A DNA stretch of 64,000 bases, taken from contig OZ221971.1 in the NCBI GenBank assembly GCA_965119685.1, positions 2,170,001 through 2,234,000 of the forward strand, given 5' to 3'. Position numbers and translations under genes: made by a program. The stretch comes from Merdibacter sp965119685 (GTDB lineage Bacteria; Bacillota_I; Bacilli_A; Erysipelotrichales; Erysipelotrichaceae). The first letter of the stretch is position 1. Every line of letters begins with the position of its first letter. Positions 34,445 through 43,870 of this stretch are shown piece by piece. The notes under the pieces are model-generated. The model saw only the letters and a program-made list of their open reading frames with translations. It made no database searches and was not told the origin of the DNA.

Positions 34445-35602
34445 CTACTTCTCTGAAAGCGTTTTGTCAATATCGGCAACCTCTTCCTCCAGCTGCGCAA
34501 TAAATTCTTCCTTCTCATCGATACGATCCTGCATATCATCGATTGCACGCTGTCCCAGCAAGCCGACCATCTCATCTTTCATGCGCTGAATCTGGCGTTT
34601 CTGATTCTGAATCAGCTCCAGCTTGCGCGTACGGGCATCCTGCATCCGCTGACGCCACTGCTGATGCCTTTGCTCATTCCATTGCTTCAAACCGTCAAAA
34701 TATGCGTCCATGATCGAACGGAATTCCTTCCAAATCGCATCTTCATGCTCCTTGCCGCAGGACCCGATCTTCTTCCACTCCACGCCGAGATCCTTCATCA
34801 GCTTAGTATTTTCACGTGTGTACGCCTTTGCATCAGCGATCTCCCGCGCCTGTGCTACCAGCTTTTTCTTCGCCTCATAACGCTCGCCCTGCACCTGATG
34901 CAGCTCGTCGTAATGTACATTGCGGCGATCATAGAACTTCTGACGGCTGGCGTTAAACTTCTCCCAAAGCGCATCTTCATGCTCACGCCCGGCACTGCCG
35001 ACCGCTTTCCACTCGTCCATCAAACGGCGGAATTTTTCGCTCGTCCTCTGCCACTCCTGGGAATCCTCCAAAGCGGCCGCCTGTTCGATCAAATGCTCTT
35101 TCACCTGACGGGCATTTTCAAATTTCCCTTGCAACTGCTCCCAATATACGTGCTTGCGGTCAAAGAACTGCTGTCTGGCCGCATTGAACTGATCCCACAG
35201 CTCGTCATCCGTCTCTTTACCCGCACTTCCGGCAGCTTTCCACTGCTGCATCAGCTCGTTCATCTCGTCGGTTGCCCGATTCCATTCCTCACTGAGCGCC
35301 GTCTTCTTCGCCTGCTCGATCAGTTCCTCTTTCAGCTTCTGCGCGTTTTGATAAAATTCCCTGCGCTTGGCATAAAAAGCGTCGATATAACTGTCAAACT
35401 CCTGTGCCAGCGTTTCCTCATACGCCGAATCCCAATAGGAAATTCTGCGCCAACGCTTGCGCAGGTCGTTAACCTGACGCATCACCTCGTTGAAGTCTGC
35501 GTCCGCCGGGATGTTCTTCGCTTCTTCGATAAGCTCCTCTCGGCGCCGAATATCTTCATCAAAATCGTTTACTTCCAACATATCGTCATTTTCCTGATAC
35601 AT
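34445..35602 (-). CDS. DUF349 repeat protein
   Basis: About 385 residues made of four to five DUF349 units of about 70 residues, each with the W-x-A-x-G-SAGxExDxxLWxxFNAAxxxFFDR pattern (WKAAGSAGKETDDELWDQF, WKAVGSAGREHEDALWEKF, WKKIGSCGKEHEDAIWKEF). Highly charged, coiled-coil-rich and probably elongated. Function unknown; similar proteins are scattered across Firmicutes and Bacteroidetes. ATG at 35602 has GGAGGAAC upstream. Monocistronic. Confidence 0.85.
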   Translation of the reverse strand: MYQENDDMLEVNDFDEDIRRREELIEEAKNIPADADFNEVMRQVNDLRKRWRRISYWDSAYEETLAQEFDSYIDAFYAKRREFYQNAQKLKEELIEQAKKTALSEEWNRATDEMNELMQQWKAAGSAGKETDDELWDQFNAARQQFFDRKHVYWEQLQGKFENARQVKEHLIEQAAALEDSQEWQRTSEKFRRLMDEWKAVGSAGREHEDALWEKFNASRQKFYDRRNVHYDELHQVQGERYEAKKKLVAQAREIADAKAYTRENTKLMKDLGVEWKKIGSCGKEHEDAIWKEFRSIMDAYFDGLKQWNEQRHQQWRQRMQDARTRKLELIQNQKRQIQRMKDEMVGLLGQRAIDDMQDRIDEKEEFIAQLEEEVADIDKTLSEK

Positions 35603-35652
35603 GCGATGTTCCTCCATTCACTATGATTTCCCATGCTTTTACGAATGCTTCG

Positions 35653-35681
35653 CTAATATAAATTGTATCTCATATTGGCAA
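35653..35681 (-). promoter_or_regulatory. Promoter of the DUF349 gene
   Basis: Minus strand TTGCCA (35681-35676), 17-base spacer, TATTAG (35658-35653). In the same 419-base gap, TATAAT at 35971-35976 on the plus strand is a -10 for the HAD gene with a poor -35. I see nothing else between them. Confidence 0.55.
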
Positions 35682-36021
35682 AAATATCATTCATAATTTT
35701 AAATTTTTTAAAACTCAAACGACAGCCTGCGCATTCCCACTCGGGCATTTCCCGCGTTTTTTCATCATCCCCAAAGCCGCTCATCTCGCTTTATCCACGC
35801 TATGCCCCTTCTTCTCGCGCCTGCCGCTGCTTTCTTGTCGTTGTCCTCCTTTGCCTATATTTTTCATTATAGCATAAACTGCTTCATAAATATCATGAAA
35901 CTGTAAGAGAAATCGATACATTATGCTTCTTTCTGTAACATCCCGGGATGTCATGGAGAAGAAATTCCGTTATAATAGAGTCAAATGATGAATGAGCAAG
36001 TATGGAAAGGATGAGAGATCT

Positions 36022-36615
36022 ATGATTCACAACATCGTATTTGACATCGGCAACGTATTGGTTTCCTTTCAGCCAAAAATATATTTTAAAGAAGTTCTTT
36101 TGGAGAGCTGTGACGAAATCTGCGACATGGTGTTCGCTTCTGCATGGTGGAGAGACTATGATAACGGCCTGTGTACGCTTCGTGAGGTGAAGCGCCATCT
36201 CATCGAAGCACATCCGGATAAGGCCAAGGAAATCCAAACGGTCTGCGACGACTGGTTTGCACTGATGGAGCCGATCACAGCGATGTGGGAATTTCGTCAA
36301 GCATGCCGCGCAAAGGGATATGGCATCTACATCATCTCCAATCTGAGTGAAGACAGCTATGTGTATCTGCAAAAGAAATACCGCCTGTTTGATGATATTG
36401 AGGGACGTGTGCTCTCTTTTGAGGAGAAGTTTGGCAAACCCGATCCTCGTATGTATCAATTATTATGTGAGCGCTATGCGATCGTTCCTTCCTCCTGCTT
36501 GTTTTTAGACGATCGCCTGCCTAACATCATGGCGGCGTCGGCCATGGGAATGTCATGCGTTCACGTGCAGGACATAGCAAGGGCGCTTACGAAAGCGAGG
36601 GAGATTCTATGCTGA
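36022..36615 (+). CDS. HAD-superfamily hydrolase (subfamily IA)
   Basis: 198 residues. Motif I FDIGNVLVSF (nucleophile Asp), motif II YIISNLS, motif III Lys in EEKFGKPDPRMY, motif IV LFLDDRLPNI. Similar to the YihX-like sugar-phosphate phosphatases. Start at ATG 36022 with AAAGGATG upstream. It overlaps the rlmD start by seven bases, so the two are co-translated. Confidence 0.85.
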   Translation: MIHNIVFDIGNVLVSFQPKIYFKEVLLESCDEICDMVFASAWWRDYDNGLCTLREVKRHLIEAHPDKAKEIQTVCDDWFALMEPITAMWEFRQACRAKGYGIYIISNLSEDSYVYLQKKYRLFDDIEGRVLSFEEKFGKPDPRMYQLLCERYAIVPSSCLFLDDRLPNIMAASAMGMSCVHVQDIARALTKAREILC

Positions 36616-38273
36616 AACCGCGTCAAACTGTCCGCGGTGTCATTCGCACACTGGATCAAAACGGCAGCGGCGTGATGATGGTGAAGGGCGATCGGGTGAT
36701 CGTCCCCGGAGCGTTAGCCAAGGAAACGGTGGATGTACAAATCGAGAAAGTGAGCAGAGATGGCTATATCGGCCGTCTGCGCAAGGTTGTGACGCCCAGT
36801 TTGGATCGCTGTGCGCCTGCCTGTCCTCATGCGGGACGCTGCGGAGGCTGCCGGCTGATGCACATGCGCTATGAAGCAGGGCTGCGCTGGAAAAAACAGC
36901 AGGTTCTCTTTGCGGCAAACAAAGCGGGGCTCTCGTTACATATCCACGACGTTGTAAAAACGAAAGCAGAGGAGAGCCGGAATAAGGTCATCGTCAGCTT
37001 TGGCAGAGAGGAAAACGGACGGATTACGGCAGGACTCTATGAGGAGTCCTCGCACCGCATCGTCGCTTATGATCGCTGTCTGCTGCATCCAAAGATATGT
37101 GATGACATTATCCAAACCATCCGAAAGCTGGTGGAAGAACTGCGCATCGCTCCCTTTGACATACGGCGGCAGCGCGGTTTTCTGCGCCATGTGCAGCTTC
37201 GCTATGGAAAGGTCAGCAAGGAGATTCTCGTTACGCTGGTCGTCAGCGAGGAGCGTTTCCCCGCCCGCAAGCTTTTCATACAGCGGCTGCTGGCGGCGCA
37301 TCCGCAGATCACCGGCGTTGTAATGAATATCAACCCCCGCGATACCAGTGTCGTTTTGGGAGACGTGGAACGCGTGCTTTATGGCAGTGGCTGGATTAGC
37401 GATGAACTGCTGGGATTGCGCTTTCGCATCTCGTCTTCCTCGTTTTATCAGATCAATCATGATCAGTGTGAACGGCTTTATCAAAAAGCATACGAACTGC
37501 TGCAGCTGCGGCCTACGGATCGCCTGCTGGATGCTTACTGCGGCATCGGAACCATCTCGCTGTGTGCCGCCAAGCAGGTGAAAGAGGTCGTCGGAGTAGA
37601 GTTCAACGCACAGGCAGTCGCAGACGCACGGATGAACGCAAAATACAACCATATTACAAACGCTCGTTATATTCACAAAGATGCCAGCCAATTTCTGCTG
37701 GAGGAGGCGAAGCGCGCCAAGCATTATGATGCGGTGCTACTGGACCCGCCAAGAGAAGGCAGTACCAAGGTATTTTTGGACGCATGTGCCAAACTGGGTC
37801 CCGAAAAGATCGTCTATATTTCCTGTAATCCGCTGACACAGGTGCGCGATCTTAAAATTCTGCAGGCGCATGGGTATGTCTGCAAGGAGATGTTTTTGTA
37901 TGATATGTTTGCGATGAGCGCTCATGTCGAGACGGTTGTAATGCTTTCCCACAAAAAACCCGACAGTCATATCAATGTAAAAGTTGAGTTTGGCGAGGGA
38001 GAGGGCAAAGTGCCGCTAAAGGCTATTTCTAAAAGAGCAGAAGCCTACAAGCCGAAAGAACGAGTTACCTATAAGATGATAAAGGAGTATATAGAAGTAA
38101 AATACGGCTTCAAAGTACATACCGCTTATATTGCGGAGGTAAAGAGAGATTTAGGCTTGCCGATGTATGACGCTCCCAATGCGGTGGAAGAATTGAAACA
38201 GCCGAAGAAACATCCGACGGAGGAGAAAGCGGAAGCGATAAAGGATGCTTTGAAGCATTTTGGACTTATTTAG
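36609..38273 (+). CDS. rlmD: 23S rRNA (uracil-5-)-methyltransferase RlmD with a foreign C-terminal extension
   Basis: About 554 residues. TRAM domain at the N-terminus (about 1-60), Fe-S cysteines in CAPACPHAGRCGGC plus a later Cys (YDRCLLHP), SAM-binding LLDAYCGIGTISL, DPPREG, and the catalytic Cys in YISCNPLT. Normal RlmD proteins end soon after HVETVV. Here that point (residue 439, base 37923) is followed by about 110 extra residues (HINVKVEFGEGEGK..., VTYKMIKEYIEVKYGFKVHTAYIAEV...), which I take to be supplied by an inserted cassette. The two displaced native tails are seen at 41.85 and 44.02 kb. Catalytic parts are intact, so the enzyme is likely active. Confidence 0.88.
   Translation: MLKPRQTVRGVIRTLDQNGSGVMMVKGDRVIVPGALAKETVDVQIEKVSRDGYIGRLRKVVTPSLDRCAPACPHAGRCGGCRLMHMRYEAGLRWKKQQVLFAANKAGLSLHIHDVVKTKAEESRNKVIVSFGREENGRITAGLYEESSHRIVAYDRCLLHPKICDDIIQTIRKLVEELRIAPFDIRRQRGFLRHVQLRYGKVSKEILVTLVVSEERFPARKLFIQRLLAAHPQITGVVMNINPRDTSVVLGDVERVLYGSGWISDELLGLRFRISSSSFYQINHDQCERLYQKAYELLQLRPTDRLLDAYCGIGTISLCAAKQVKEVVGVEFNAQAVADARMNAKYNHITNARYIHKDASQFLLEEAKRAKHYDAVLLDPPREGSTKVFLDACAKLGPEKIVYISCNPLTQVRDLKILQAHGYVCKEMFLYDMFAMSAHVETVVMLSHKKPDSHINVKVEFGEGEGKVPLKAISKRAEAYKPKERVTYKMIKEYIEVKYGFKVHTAYIAEVKRDLGLPMYDAPNAVEELKQPKKHPTEEKAEAIKDALKHFGLI
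37923..37945 (+). other. att1: cassette junction inside rlmD
   Basis: CATGTCGAGACGGTTGTAATG encodes HVETVVM. It shares the core GTCGAGAC (37926-37933) and most flanking bases with att2 and att3. It is the left junction of the inserted cassettes. Confidence 0.7.
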
Positions 38274-38280
38274 GTTACAG

Positions 38281-38313
38281 AGTCACCTGATATTCATATA
38301 TAGGTGACTTTTT
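38281..38313 (+). terminator. Terminator after the extended rlmD
   Basis: AGTCACCT (38281-38288) pairs with AGGTGACT (38302-38309), followed by T. Carried by cassette 1. Confidence 0.85.
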
Positions 38314-38411
38314 ATAATACAGACAAAAAAACGTTATTTTCTGTCCCGAAACTATATTATTTTGTCCCAATATGTGATAAAATATAAAAAAGCAATTGGA
38401 GGTGCGCTCTT

Positions 38412-39479
38412 GTGAAAAAACAAAATGTATTAAATTTGATAAAATATCATGTTGAAAGAAATGAGAATGCATTTAGAAATGAGGCAGTAAGTATAGCAAA
38501 ATATTTTGATGCGATTGGTGATTACCAGTTGGCTGAATATATAATGGGGTTAATAGCAGAATCAAATTTGTATGTTCCGCAGGCTAGTGATTTTGAAAGT
38601 CAATTTTTAAAACAGTTAGATATTAGAGAAATACAGCCATTGAATTTGCCGGTAGTAATATCTAATGACATAAAAGGTATTATTAATGCTGTTAACCATA
38701 ATATTGGAATAAATAAATTTTTGCTTGAAGGAGTGCCTGGTAGTGGAAAAACGGAGGCTGCGAAACATATAGCAAGGTTGCTTGATAGAACATTATATTG
38801 TGTTGACTTTGAACATTTAATTGATAGTAAACTGGGTCAAACTAATAAAAATATAGCCAATGTTTTTGCAGAGATAAATATGATTCCATGTCCAAATAAA
38901 ATTGTTATTTTATTCGATGAAATAGATGTCATTGCTTTGGATAGAGTTAATAGGAATGATGTGAGAGAAATGGGGCGGGTTACCTCAACTATCTTGAGAG
39001 AACTTGATAGATTAACTGATTTAAACAAGGAAATAGTAATTATTGCAACAACAAATTTGTATTCCAATTTTGATAAAGCTCTAATTAGACGTTTTGATGC
39101 AGTGATTAATTTTAATAGATATAGCAAAGAAGATTTATTGGAAGTCGCTGAGCATTATTTTGTGTCCTTTATTAAAAATTTTAAAAGTATTTCCAAAGAT
39201 ACCAGATTATTCAAGAAAATATTGAAGGTATCGTCTGATTTGCCTTATCCAGGAGAATTGAAGAATATTATAAAAACTTCTTTAGCATTCAGCGATGCAA
39301 ATATAGAATATGATTATTTGAGGAGACTTTATAATTATTTGATAGGTGATTTAGAAGAAACTGATATAGAACAACTTCATACACAAGGCTTTACGGTTAG
39401 AGAAATAGAAAAGCTTAAAGGAGAGTCTAAAAGTACTGTATCTAGAAAATTGAGTAAGGAGGGAGAAACTAATGAATAA
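38412..39479 (+). CDS. ietA: AAA+ ATPase of an IetAS-type defence pair
   Basis: 355 residues. Walker A GVPGSGKTEA (about 103-112), Walker B VILFDEIDVIAL (about 163-174), sensor IIATTNLYSNFDKALIRRFD with arginine finger. The C-terminus has a possible HTH (FTVREIEKLKGESKSTVSRKLSKEG). An AAA+ ATPase directly before a subtilisin-like protease is the make-up of IetAS, first described as a plasmid maintenance pair and later as an anti-phage system. Start is GTG with TTGGAGGTG upstream. Very AT-rich compared with the chromosome. It overlaps ietS by eight bases. Assignment rests on domains and order, not alignment. Confidence 0.75.
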   Translation: MKKQNVLNLIKYHVERNENAFRNEAVSIAKYFDAIGDYQLAEYIMGLIAESNLYVPQASDFESQFLKQLDIREIQPLNLPVVISNDIKGIINAVNHNIGINKFLLEGVPGSGKTEAAKHIARLLDRTLYCVDFEHLIDSKLGQTNKNIANVFAEINMIPCPNKIVILFDEIDVIALDRVNRNDVREMGRVTSTILRELDRLTDLNKEIVIIATTNLYSNFDKALIRRFDAVINFNRYSKEDLLEVAEHYFVSFIKNFKSISKDTRLFKKILKVSSDLPYPGELKNIIKTSLAFSDANIEYDYLRRLYNYLIGDLEETDIEQLHTQGFTVREIEKLKGESKSTVSRKLSKEGETNE

Positions 39480-41706
39480 TGTACTGGAATTAAAGGGAAA
39501 GCGGTTTGTTCAGGCTTCAAAAACTGGTGGCGGTGGAGGAGCGTCCATGAACAGCAAAAAAGTAGTAACAAGAGAACAGTTGCTTAGATTGGTAGACAGA
39601 ATAGCTCTAATTAAAGAATTTTGGAATCGAGAAAGAAGATTTTTTGAGGGGATATTGATTAGTGTTCACTATAATAAAATAGTTGCAAAGAGTAATCGAA
39701 TTGCAGGACTGTTTAAAGGAAAAAATTCTAATTATGCTATTGTGGGTGCTAAATTTAATAAAGAAAAAACGAAACATATTATCACGTATTTTCTTGATGC
39801 TGAAGATTTAGATGATAGTGTGGAATTGCTTTTAAAAACAAGTGACGTAGTTGAAGCCAGATTTCCAAATGGAATAGATAAAGTTGCCTTTGATGATAAA
39901 AACACTATAAATAGAATACCGTTTCACCAATTTTCCATAACTAAATCTACTTTTAAGCAAGTAATTGCGGATGTTTCATATATTGAAGATTTTGAGGTGG
40001 AAATGGCGACACGCCAATTAAAACAAAGTATCGTTACATTATATAATACTCATACAGATACAGAAAAGTTATTTAAAAACATTGGAATTGACATTTTAAA
40101 AAGCAGAATACTGGATAATCAGACAGTATTTTTAGATGAAAATCAATTGCAAATTTTATTTGAAAAAGCGCCATATCTTGTTTCTATGGCAACGGAGGAT
40201 TTATTAGAATTATCGCCAGAAGATTTTATTCAGGAATATCAACAAGGGACTCTGTATATGCCTTCTCCAACTATTGAGCCAACTATTGGAGTAATTGACA
40301 CTTTATTTGATAAGCGTGTCTATTTTGGTGAATGGGTAGAATATCATGATATGGTTGATGATAATCTTCCTAAAAAACCAGATGATTATCGCCACGGTAC
40401 AGCGGTGGATTCTATTATTGTAGATGGTGCGAGATTAAACCCTTGGCTTGATGATGGATGTGGTAGATTTAGGGTACGTCATTTTGGTGTTGCGATAGGT
40501 TCAAAATTTTCTTCTTTTACTATTACGAAACAGATAAAAGAGATTATTGCAAATAATAAAGACATAAAGGTTTGGAATATTTCGCTTGGAAGTAATCAAG
40601 AAGTTAATGACAATTTTATTTCCGCAGAGGCAGCTATATTAGATAAAATTCAATATGAAAATGATGTTATTTTTGTTGTTGCAGGGACAAATAAGCCTAG
40701 TACCGATATTGAGAAAATAGGTTCGCCTGCTGATTCAATAAACAGCATGGTAGTGAATGCAGTGACCCAAAATGGTTTGTCAACTAAGTATGCAAGAAGA
40801 GGATTGGCATTATCCTTTTTTGCAAAACCAGATGTTAGTTATTATGGTGGGAGTGAAGAAAAATATATTAAGGTCTGTGAACCATTAGGAGAAGCAAATG
40901 TTGCAGGTACTTCATTTGCGGCTCCTTGGATTGCCCGCAAATTGTCTTACTTGATTGACATTTTAGGGTTGAATAGAGAAGTTGCAAAAGCGATGCTTAT
41001 TGATGCTGCAAGAGACTGGAATGAAAAGCCGACACCAGAAGAGGTTGCTTTATATGGACATGGCATAGTACCTATTAAAATAGACGATATAGTTCATACA
41101 AGAGAAGATGAGATTAAATTTCTGGTATATGATGTAAGTGAAAAATGGAATACTTATAATTATCATTTCCCTATACCGATTAAAGACGACAAATATCCCT
41201 ATATTGCAAGAGCAACAATGTGTTATTTTCCGATGTGTGATAGAACACAAGGTGTTGATTATACGAATACAGAACTTAATTTGCATTTCGGCAGAATTAA
41301 TAATAAGGGAAAGATAGAGGATATTAAGGGGGATAAGCAGAATCAGGATGCACTATTAGATGATGAAAGATATTTTCTTTTGGAGGGTGAAGCGAGAGAA
41401 AGATTTAGAAAATGGGATAATGTAAAATATGTTGCAGAAAGACCAAAAAACAGAATGACACCTAAAAAATCTTATAACAATAAAAATTGGGGAATGGAAA
41501 TAAAAACAAATAATCGGTTAGACCCTAAGGATGGAATGGGAATTCGTTTTGGTGTCGTAGTTACATTAAAAGAAATCAATGGTGTTAATAGGATTGATGA
41601 ATTTATTAAGAATTGTACTTTAAATGGTTGGTTAGTTAATAGGATTGATGTTCAAACAAGAGTTGATATTGTTAAAAAAGTCAATGAGGATATTGAGTTT
41701 GAGTAA
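39472..41706 (+). CDS. ietS: Subtilisin-like (S8) protease of an IetAS-type defence pair
   Basis: 744 residues. The S8 triad is complete and in order: Asp about 275 in IGVIDTLF, His about 308 in YRHGTAVDS, Ser about 480 in GTSFAAPW. About 250 residues come before the peptidase domain and about 240 after it (beta-rich). No signal peptide, so it acts inside the cell, as expected of an effector protease controlled by the ATPase. Coupled to ietA by overlap. Native target unknown. Confidence 0.78.
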   Translation: MNNVLELKGKRFVQASKTGGGGGASMNSKKVVTREQLLRLVDRIALIKEFWNRERRFFEGILISVHYNKIVAKSNRIAGLFKGKNSNYAIVGAKFNKEKTKHIITYFLDAEDLDDSVELLLKTSDVVEARFPNGIDKVAFDDKNTINRIPFHQFSITKSTFKQVIADVSYIEDFEVEMATRQLKQSIVTLYNTHTDTEKLFKNIGIDILKSRILDNQTVFLDENQLQILFEKAPYLVSMATEDLLELSPEDFIQEYQQGTLYMPSPTIEPTIGVIDTLFDKRVYFGEWVEYHDMVDDNLPKKPDDYRHGTAVDSIIVDGARLNPWLDDGCGRFRVRHFGVAIGSKFSSFTITKQIKEIIANNKDIKVWNISLGSNQEVNDNFISAEAAILDKIQYENDVIFVVAGTNKPSTDIEKIGSPADSINSMVVNAVTQNGLSTKYARRGLALSFFAKPDVSYYGGSEEKYIKVCEPLGEANVAGTSFAAPWIARKLSYLIDILGLNREVAKAMLIDAARDWNEKPTPEEVALYGHGIVPIKIDDIVHTREDEIKFLVYDVSEKWNTYNYHFPIPIKDDKYPYIARATMCYFPMCDRTQGVDYTNTELNLHFGRINNKGKIEDIKGDKQNQDALLDDERYFLLEGEARERFRKWDNVKYVAERPKNRMTPKKSYNNKNWGMEIKTNNRLDPKDGMGIRFGVVVTLKEINGVNRIDEFIKNCTLNGWLVNRIDVQTRVDIVKKVNEDIEFE

Positions 41707-41774
41707 AATTTAGTTGATATTTTATGACGACAGGAAATGCAAATTAGACGGTGTTTTGTGGGAAAAAAAGATGC

Positions 41775-41809
41775 ATGGGAAATTTTCGTATTGCAAAAAT
41801 ATTTCCCAT
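41775..41809 (+). repeat. Inverted repeat after ietS
   Basis: ATGGGAAAT (41775-41783) pairs with ATTTCCCAT (41801-41809). Only a broken T-run follows, so terminator function is uncertain. It lies about 40 bases before att2. Confidence 0.5.
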
Positions 41810-41848
41810 ATTTCTGTAATTTTGTGGGGATATGTTTTAAATTGGTAC

Positions 41849-41880
41849 TCACGTCGAGACCGTTGTATTGATGTCACGGA
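41849..41880 (+). other. att2: junction between cassettes 1 and 2, with an RlmD tail remnant
   Basis: Encodes T-HVETVVLMSRTEK and a stop, exactly an RlmD C-terminus without the gene. Core GTCGAGAC at 41853-41860. Between 41881 and 42196 I see no gene, only the direct repeats at 42019-42066. Confidence 0.7.
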
Positions 41881-42018
41881 CTGAAAAATAAGGAACCGAA
41901 AAGTGTAGGAAACAAGGGATTTCCGGGAGTTTGGACTGTTTGGACAACGGTTCTAGCTCCTGGATTTTTTATGCCTGCTTGCACTGTGGAAACATATCGA
42001 GGGACAAAATAGGCGGAG

Positions 42019-42066
42019 GGTTGAGTATACAGGATTGATATGGGGTAGGTTGAGAATACAAGATTG
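42019..42066 (+). repeat. Imperfect 19-base direct repeats near the recombinase
   Basis: GGTTGAGTATACAGGATTG (42019-42037) and GGTTGAGAATACAAGATTG (42048-42066) differ at two positions, 29 bases apart, between att2 and the recombinase start. Possible recombinase or repressor sites. Confidence 0.55.
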
Positions 42067-42196
42067 TTAAATGAGGGGTGAGTAGATAGAATGGTTGTAA
42101 AATGGCTAGTTATCATGTACAATATAAACATGAATGTTAATTAGCCTTTGTAACAGTCTGTCAGAGTAGATTACCTATTTGTAGAGGAGATGAGGT

Positions 42197-43096
42197 ATGG
42201 ACAATTATAAAAAAGTTCATTTCATACCACCCATACCACAGAAAAGGGACAAGCGCATCGGAATTTATTGTCGTGTCAGTACAAATAGTTCGGAGCAGTT
42301 ACAAAGTTTGGAAGCACAAGTATCACATTTGACAAAAATAACGGCGGCTACACCACAATGGCTTCTTGTAGATGTTTATATGGATATTTCTACTAGTAAA
42401 ACAGGTTCTTCACGCAAGGAATTTAACCGTATGTTGGATGATTGTATATCTCATAAATTAGATATTATTTTTACGAAGAGCATTAGTCGTTTTGGAAGAG
42501 ATACTGTTGAAATTATAGAAGTATTGAGCAAATTAAAGAATGCTGGTGTTCGTGTAATATTTGAGCAGGAAGAACTTGATACGGCAAACACAGATAGTGA
42601 CTTAATGATTTCAATTATTGAGTCTTTTGCACAAGCAGAAAATGAGTCTCGTAGCGAAAATATAAAATGGGGCATTAAGCAGGGAGCTGCTTCAGGAACT
42701 TCGAAATTATATGATAGAAAGTGTTATGGGTATAAACATGATGAAGAAACAGCAGAAAATGTAAAAATGATATTTGACTTGTATTTGAGAGGACAAAGTG
42801 TATTGGGTATTATCAAAAAACTTGAGAAACGGAAAACTCCCTCTCCTACAGGGAAGGAGAAATGGTGTAAGAGAACAATAGATGTCATGTTGAGTAATGA
42901 GAAGTACACAGGGGATGTCCGGCTATTGAAAACTGGTAAAAGCGAAGTACATTATTTGGCAACGGATAATAATCCGGCGATAATATCAAAAGAAGTTTTT
43001 GAGGCAGTGCAGATTGAGAAGGGGAGGAGAAGTAATGTAATAAGAAATGATAATGATATACAGAGAAAAAGTAAGAAATATAGTTCGAAACTATAA
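42197..43096 (+). CDS. Compact serine recombinase
   Basis: 299 residues. Resolvase domain at about 15-165 (nucleophile Ser in IYCRVSTNSSEQ; FTKSISRFGRDT), then a recombinase domain (about 180-280, YKHDEETAENVKMIFDLYLRGQSVLGIIKKLE, CKRTIDVMLSNEKYTGDV). It stops at RKSKKYSSKL, where larger relatives continue into a zinc ribbon and coiled coil. These two parts are missing, so this is a short form or a truncation. It lies between att2 and att3 and is the only recombinase in the rlmD insertion, hence the likely mover. GAGGAGATGAGGT ribosome site. Confidence 0.8.
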   Translation: MDNYKKVHFIPPIPQKRDKRIGIYCRVSTNSSEQLQSLEAQVSHLTKITAATPQWLLVDVYMDISTSKTGSSRKEFNRMLDDCISHKLDIIFTKSISRFGRDTVEIIEVLSKLKNAGVRVIFEQEELDTANTDSDLMISIIESFAQAENESRSENIKWGIKQGAASGTSKLYDRKCYGYKHDEETAENVKMIFDLYLRGQSVLGIIKKLEKRKTPSPTGKEKWCKRTIDVMLSNEKYTGDVRLLKTGKSEVHYLATDNNPAIISKEVFEAVQIEKGRRSNVIRNDNDIQRKSKKYSSKL

Positions 43097-43117
43097 ATCT
43101 TACAAAGGAGGATTAAT

Positions 43118-43870
43118 ATGAAAGCAGGAGCAAGCCTAGAAAGCTACATTCAATATGTGTATTCAAGGTTATTAAATTTAAATGACTATGACGAGGTTAT
43201 TGTGTCAAAAAACGTTACTATTCTAGGAAAAAGTGGCGCTACAAATGAGTTTGATATTTTTTATCAATTTACGCATTTGAATATAGAGTGTAAGGTGGCG
43301 ATAGAATGCAAAGATTGGAAAAATCCAGTTTCAATTGCGCAAGTTAGGGATTTTGCAAGTAAAATAGAGGATGTAGGAATGGGGCAATTTTTAGGAGTAA
43401 TGGTTTCTAAAAATGGATATCAAGAAGGAGCTGAAACTTATGCAAAATCAAAAGGAATTACGCTGCTAACAGAAAAGCAACTTCCAAGCATACCACAGTT
43501 AGTAGCGGGAGTAATACAAAAAGCTTTTCTTCCAAATAGAAATACAAAAGGACAACCATTTTGGACATTAATGGAAGTGAATAATGGAGAAGCAACAGGA
43601 ACATATTATGCATATAAAACACCTGAATTAACGGTTCCGTTGTTTTATTCCAAAACAATAGCCAACAAAATGCTCTGTAACCTACCAGATGCTGAACGAT
43701 TTGAAGTAAGAGGGATATCCCAATACCAATTAAAAGGATTTATTGCTCAAATGAAGCAATTTGATGTTTCTGCAGCCATTTACTGTTTGCCGCATTGGGT
43801 TAAAGACACCAGTGAAGTACCATTGATTTCAATTAGTGCAGAGCAATTGGAAAAAGAATATGTTTATTAA
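43118..43870 (+). CDS. PD-(D/E)xK (Mrr-like) nuclease
   Basis: 250 residues. N-terminal Mrr-cat-like domain: LESYIQYVYSRLLNL, NEFDIFYQF (Asp about 45), VAIECKDWKNPVS (Glu-x-Lys about 64-66), then QVRDFASKIEDVGMGQFLGVMVSKNGYQEGAETYAKSKGITLLTE, which matches the end of the Mrr fold. The C-terminal 100 residues are unassigned. No methyltransferase partner is in the cassette, so it may cut modified DNA or serve as a stand-alone defence nuclease. AAAGGAGG ribosome site, 21 bases after the recombinase gene. Confidence 0.75.
   Translation: MKAGASLESYIQYVYSRLLNLNDYDEVIVSKNVTILGKSGATNEFDIFYQFTHLNIECKVAIECKDWKNPVSIAQVRDFASKIEDVGMGQFLGVMVSKNGYQEGAETYAKSKGITLLTEKQLPSIPQLVAGVIQKAFLPNRNTKGQPFWTLMEVNNGEATGTYYAYKTPELTVPLFYSKTIANKMLCNLPDAERFEVRGISQYQLKGFIAQMKQFDVSAAIYCLPHWVKDTSEVPLISISAEQLEKEYVY

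Noticed and set aside
34664..35626. 320-codon plus-strand frame opposite the DUF349 gene
   Set aside because: The DUF349 repeats are unmistakable on the minus strand; the plus frame only mirrors them.
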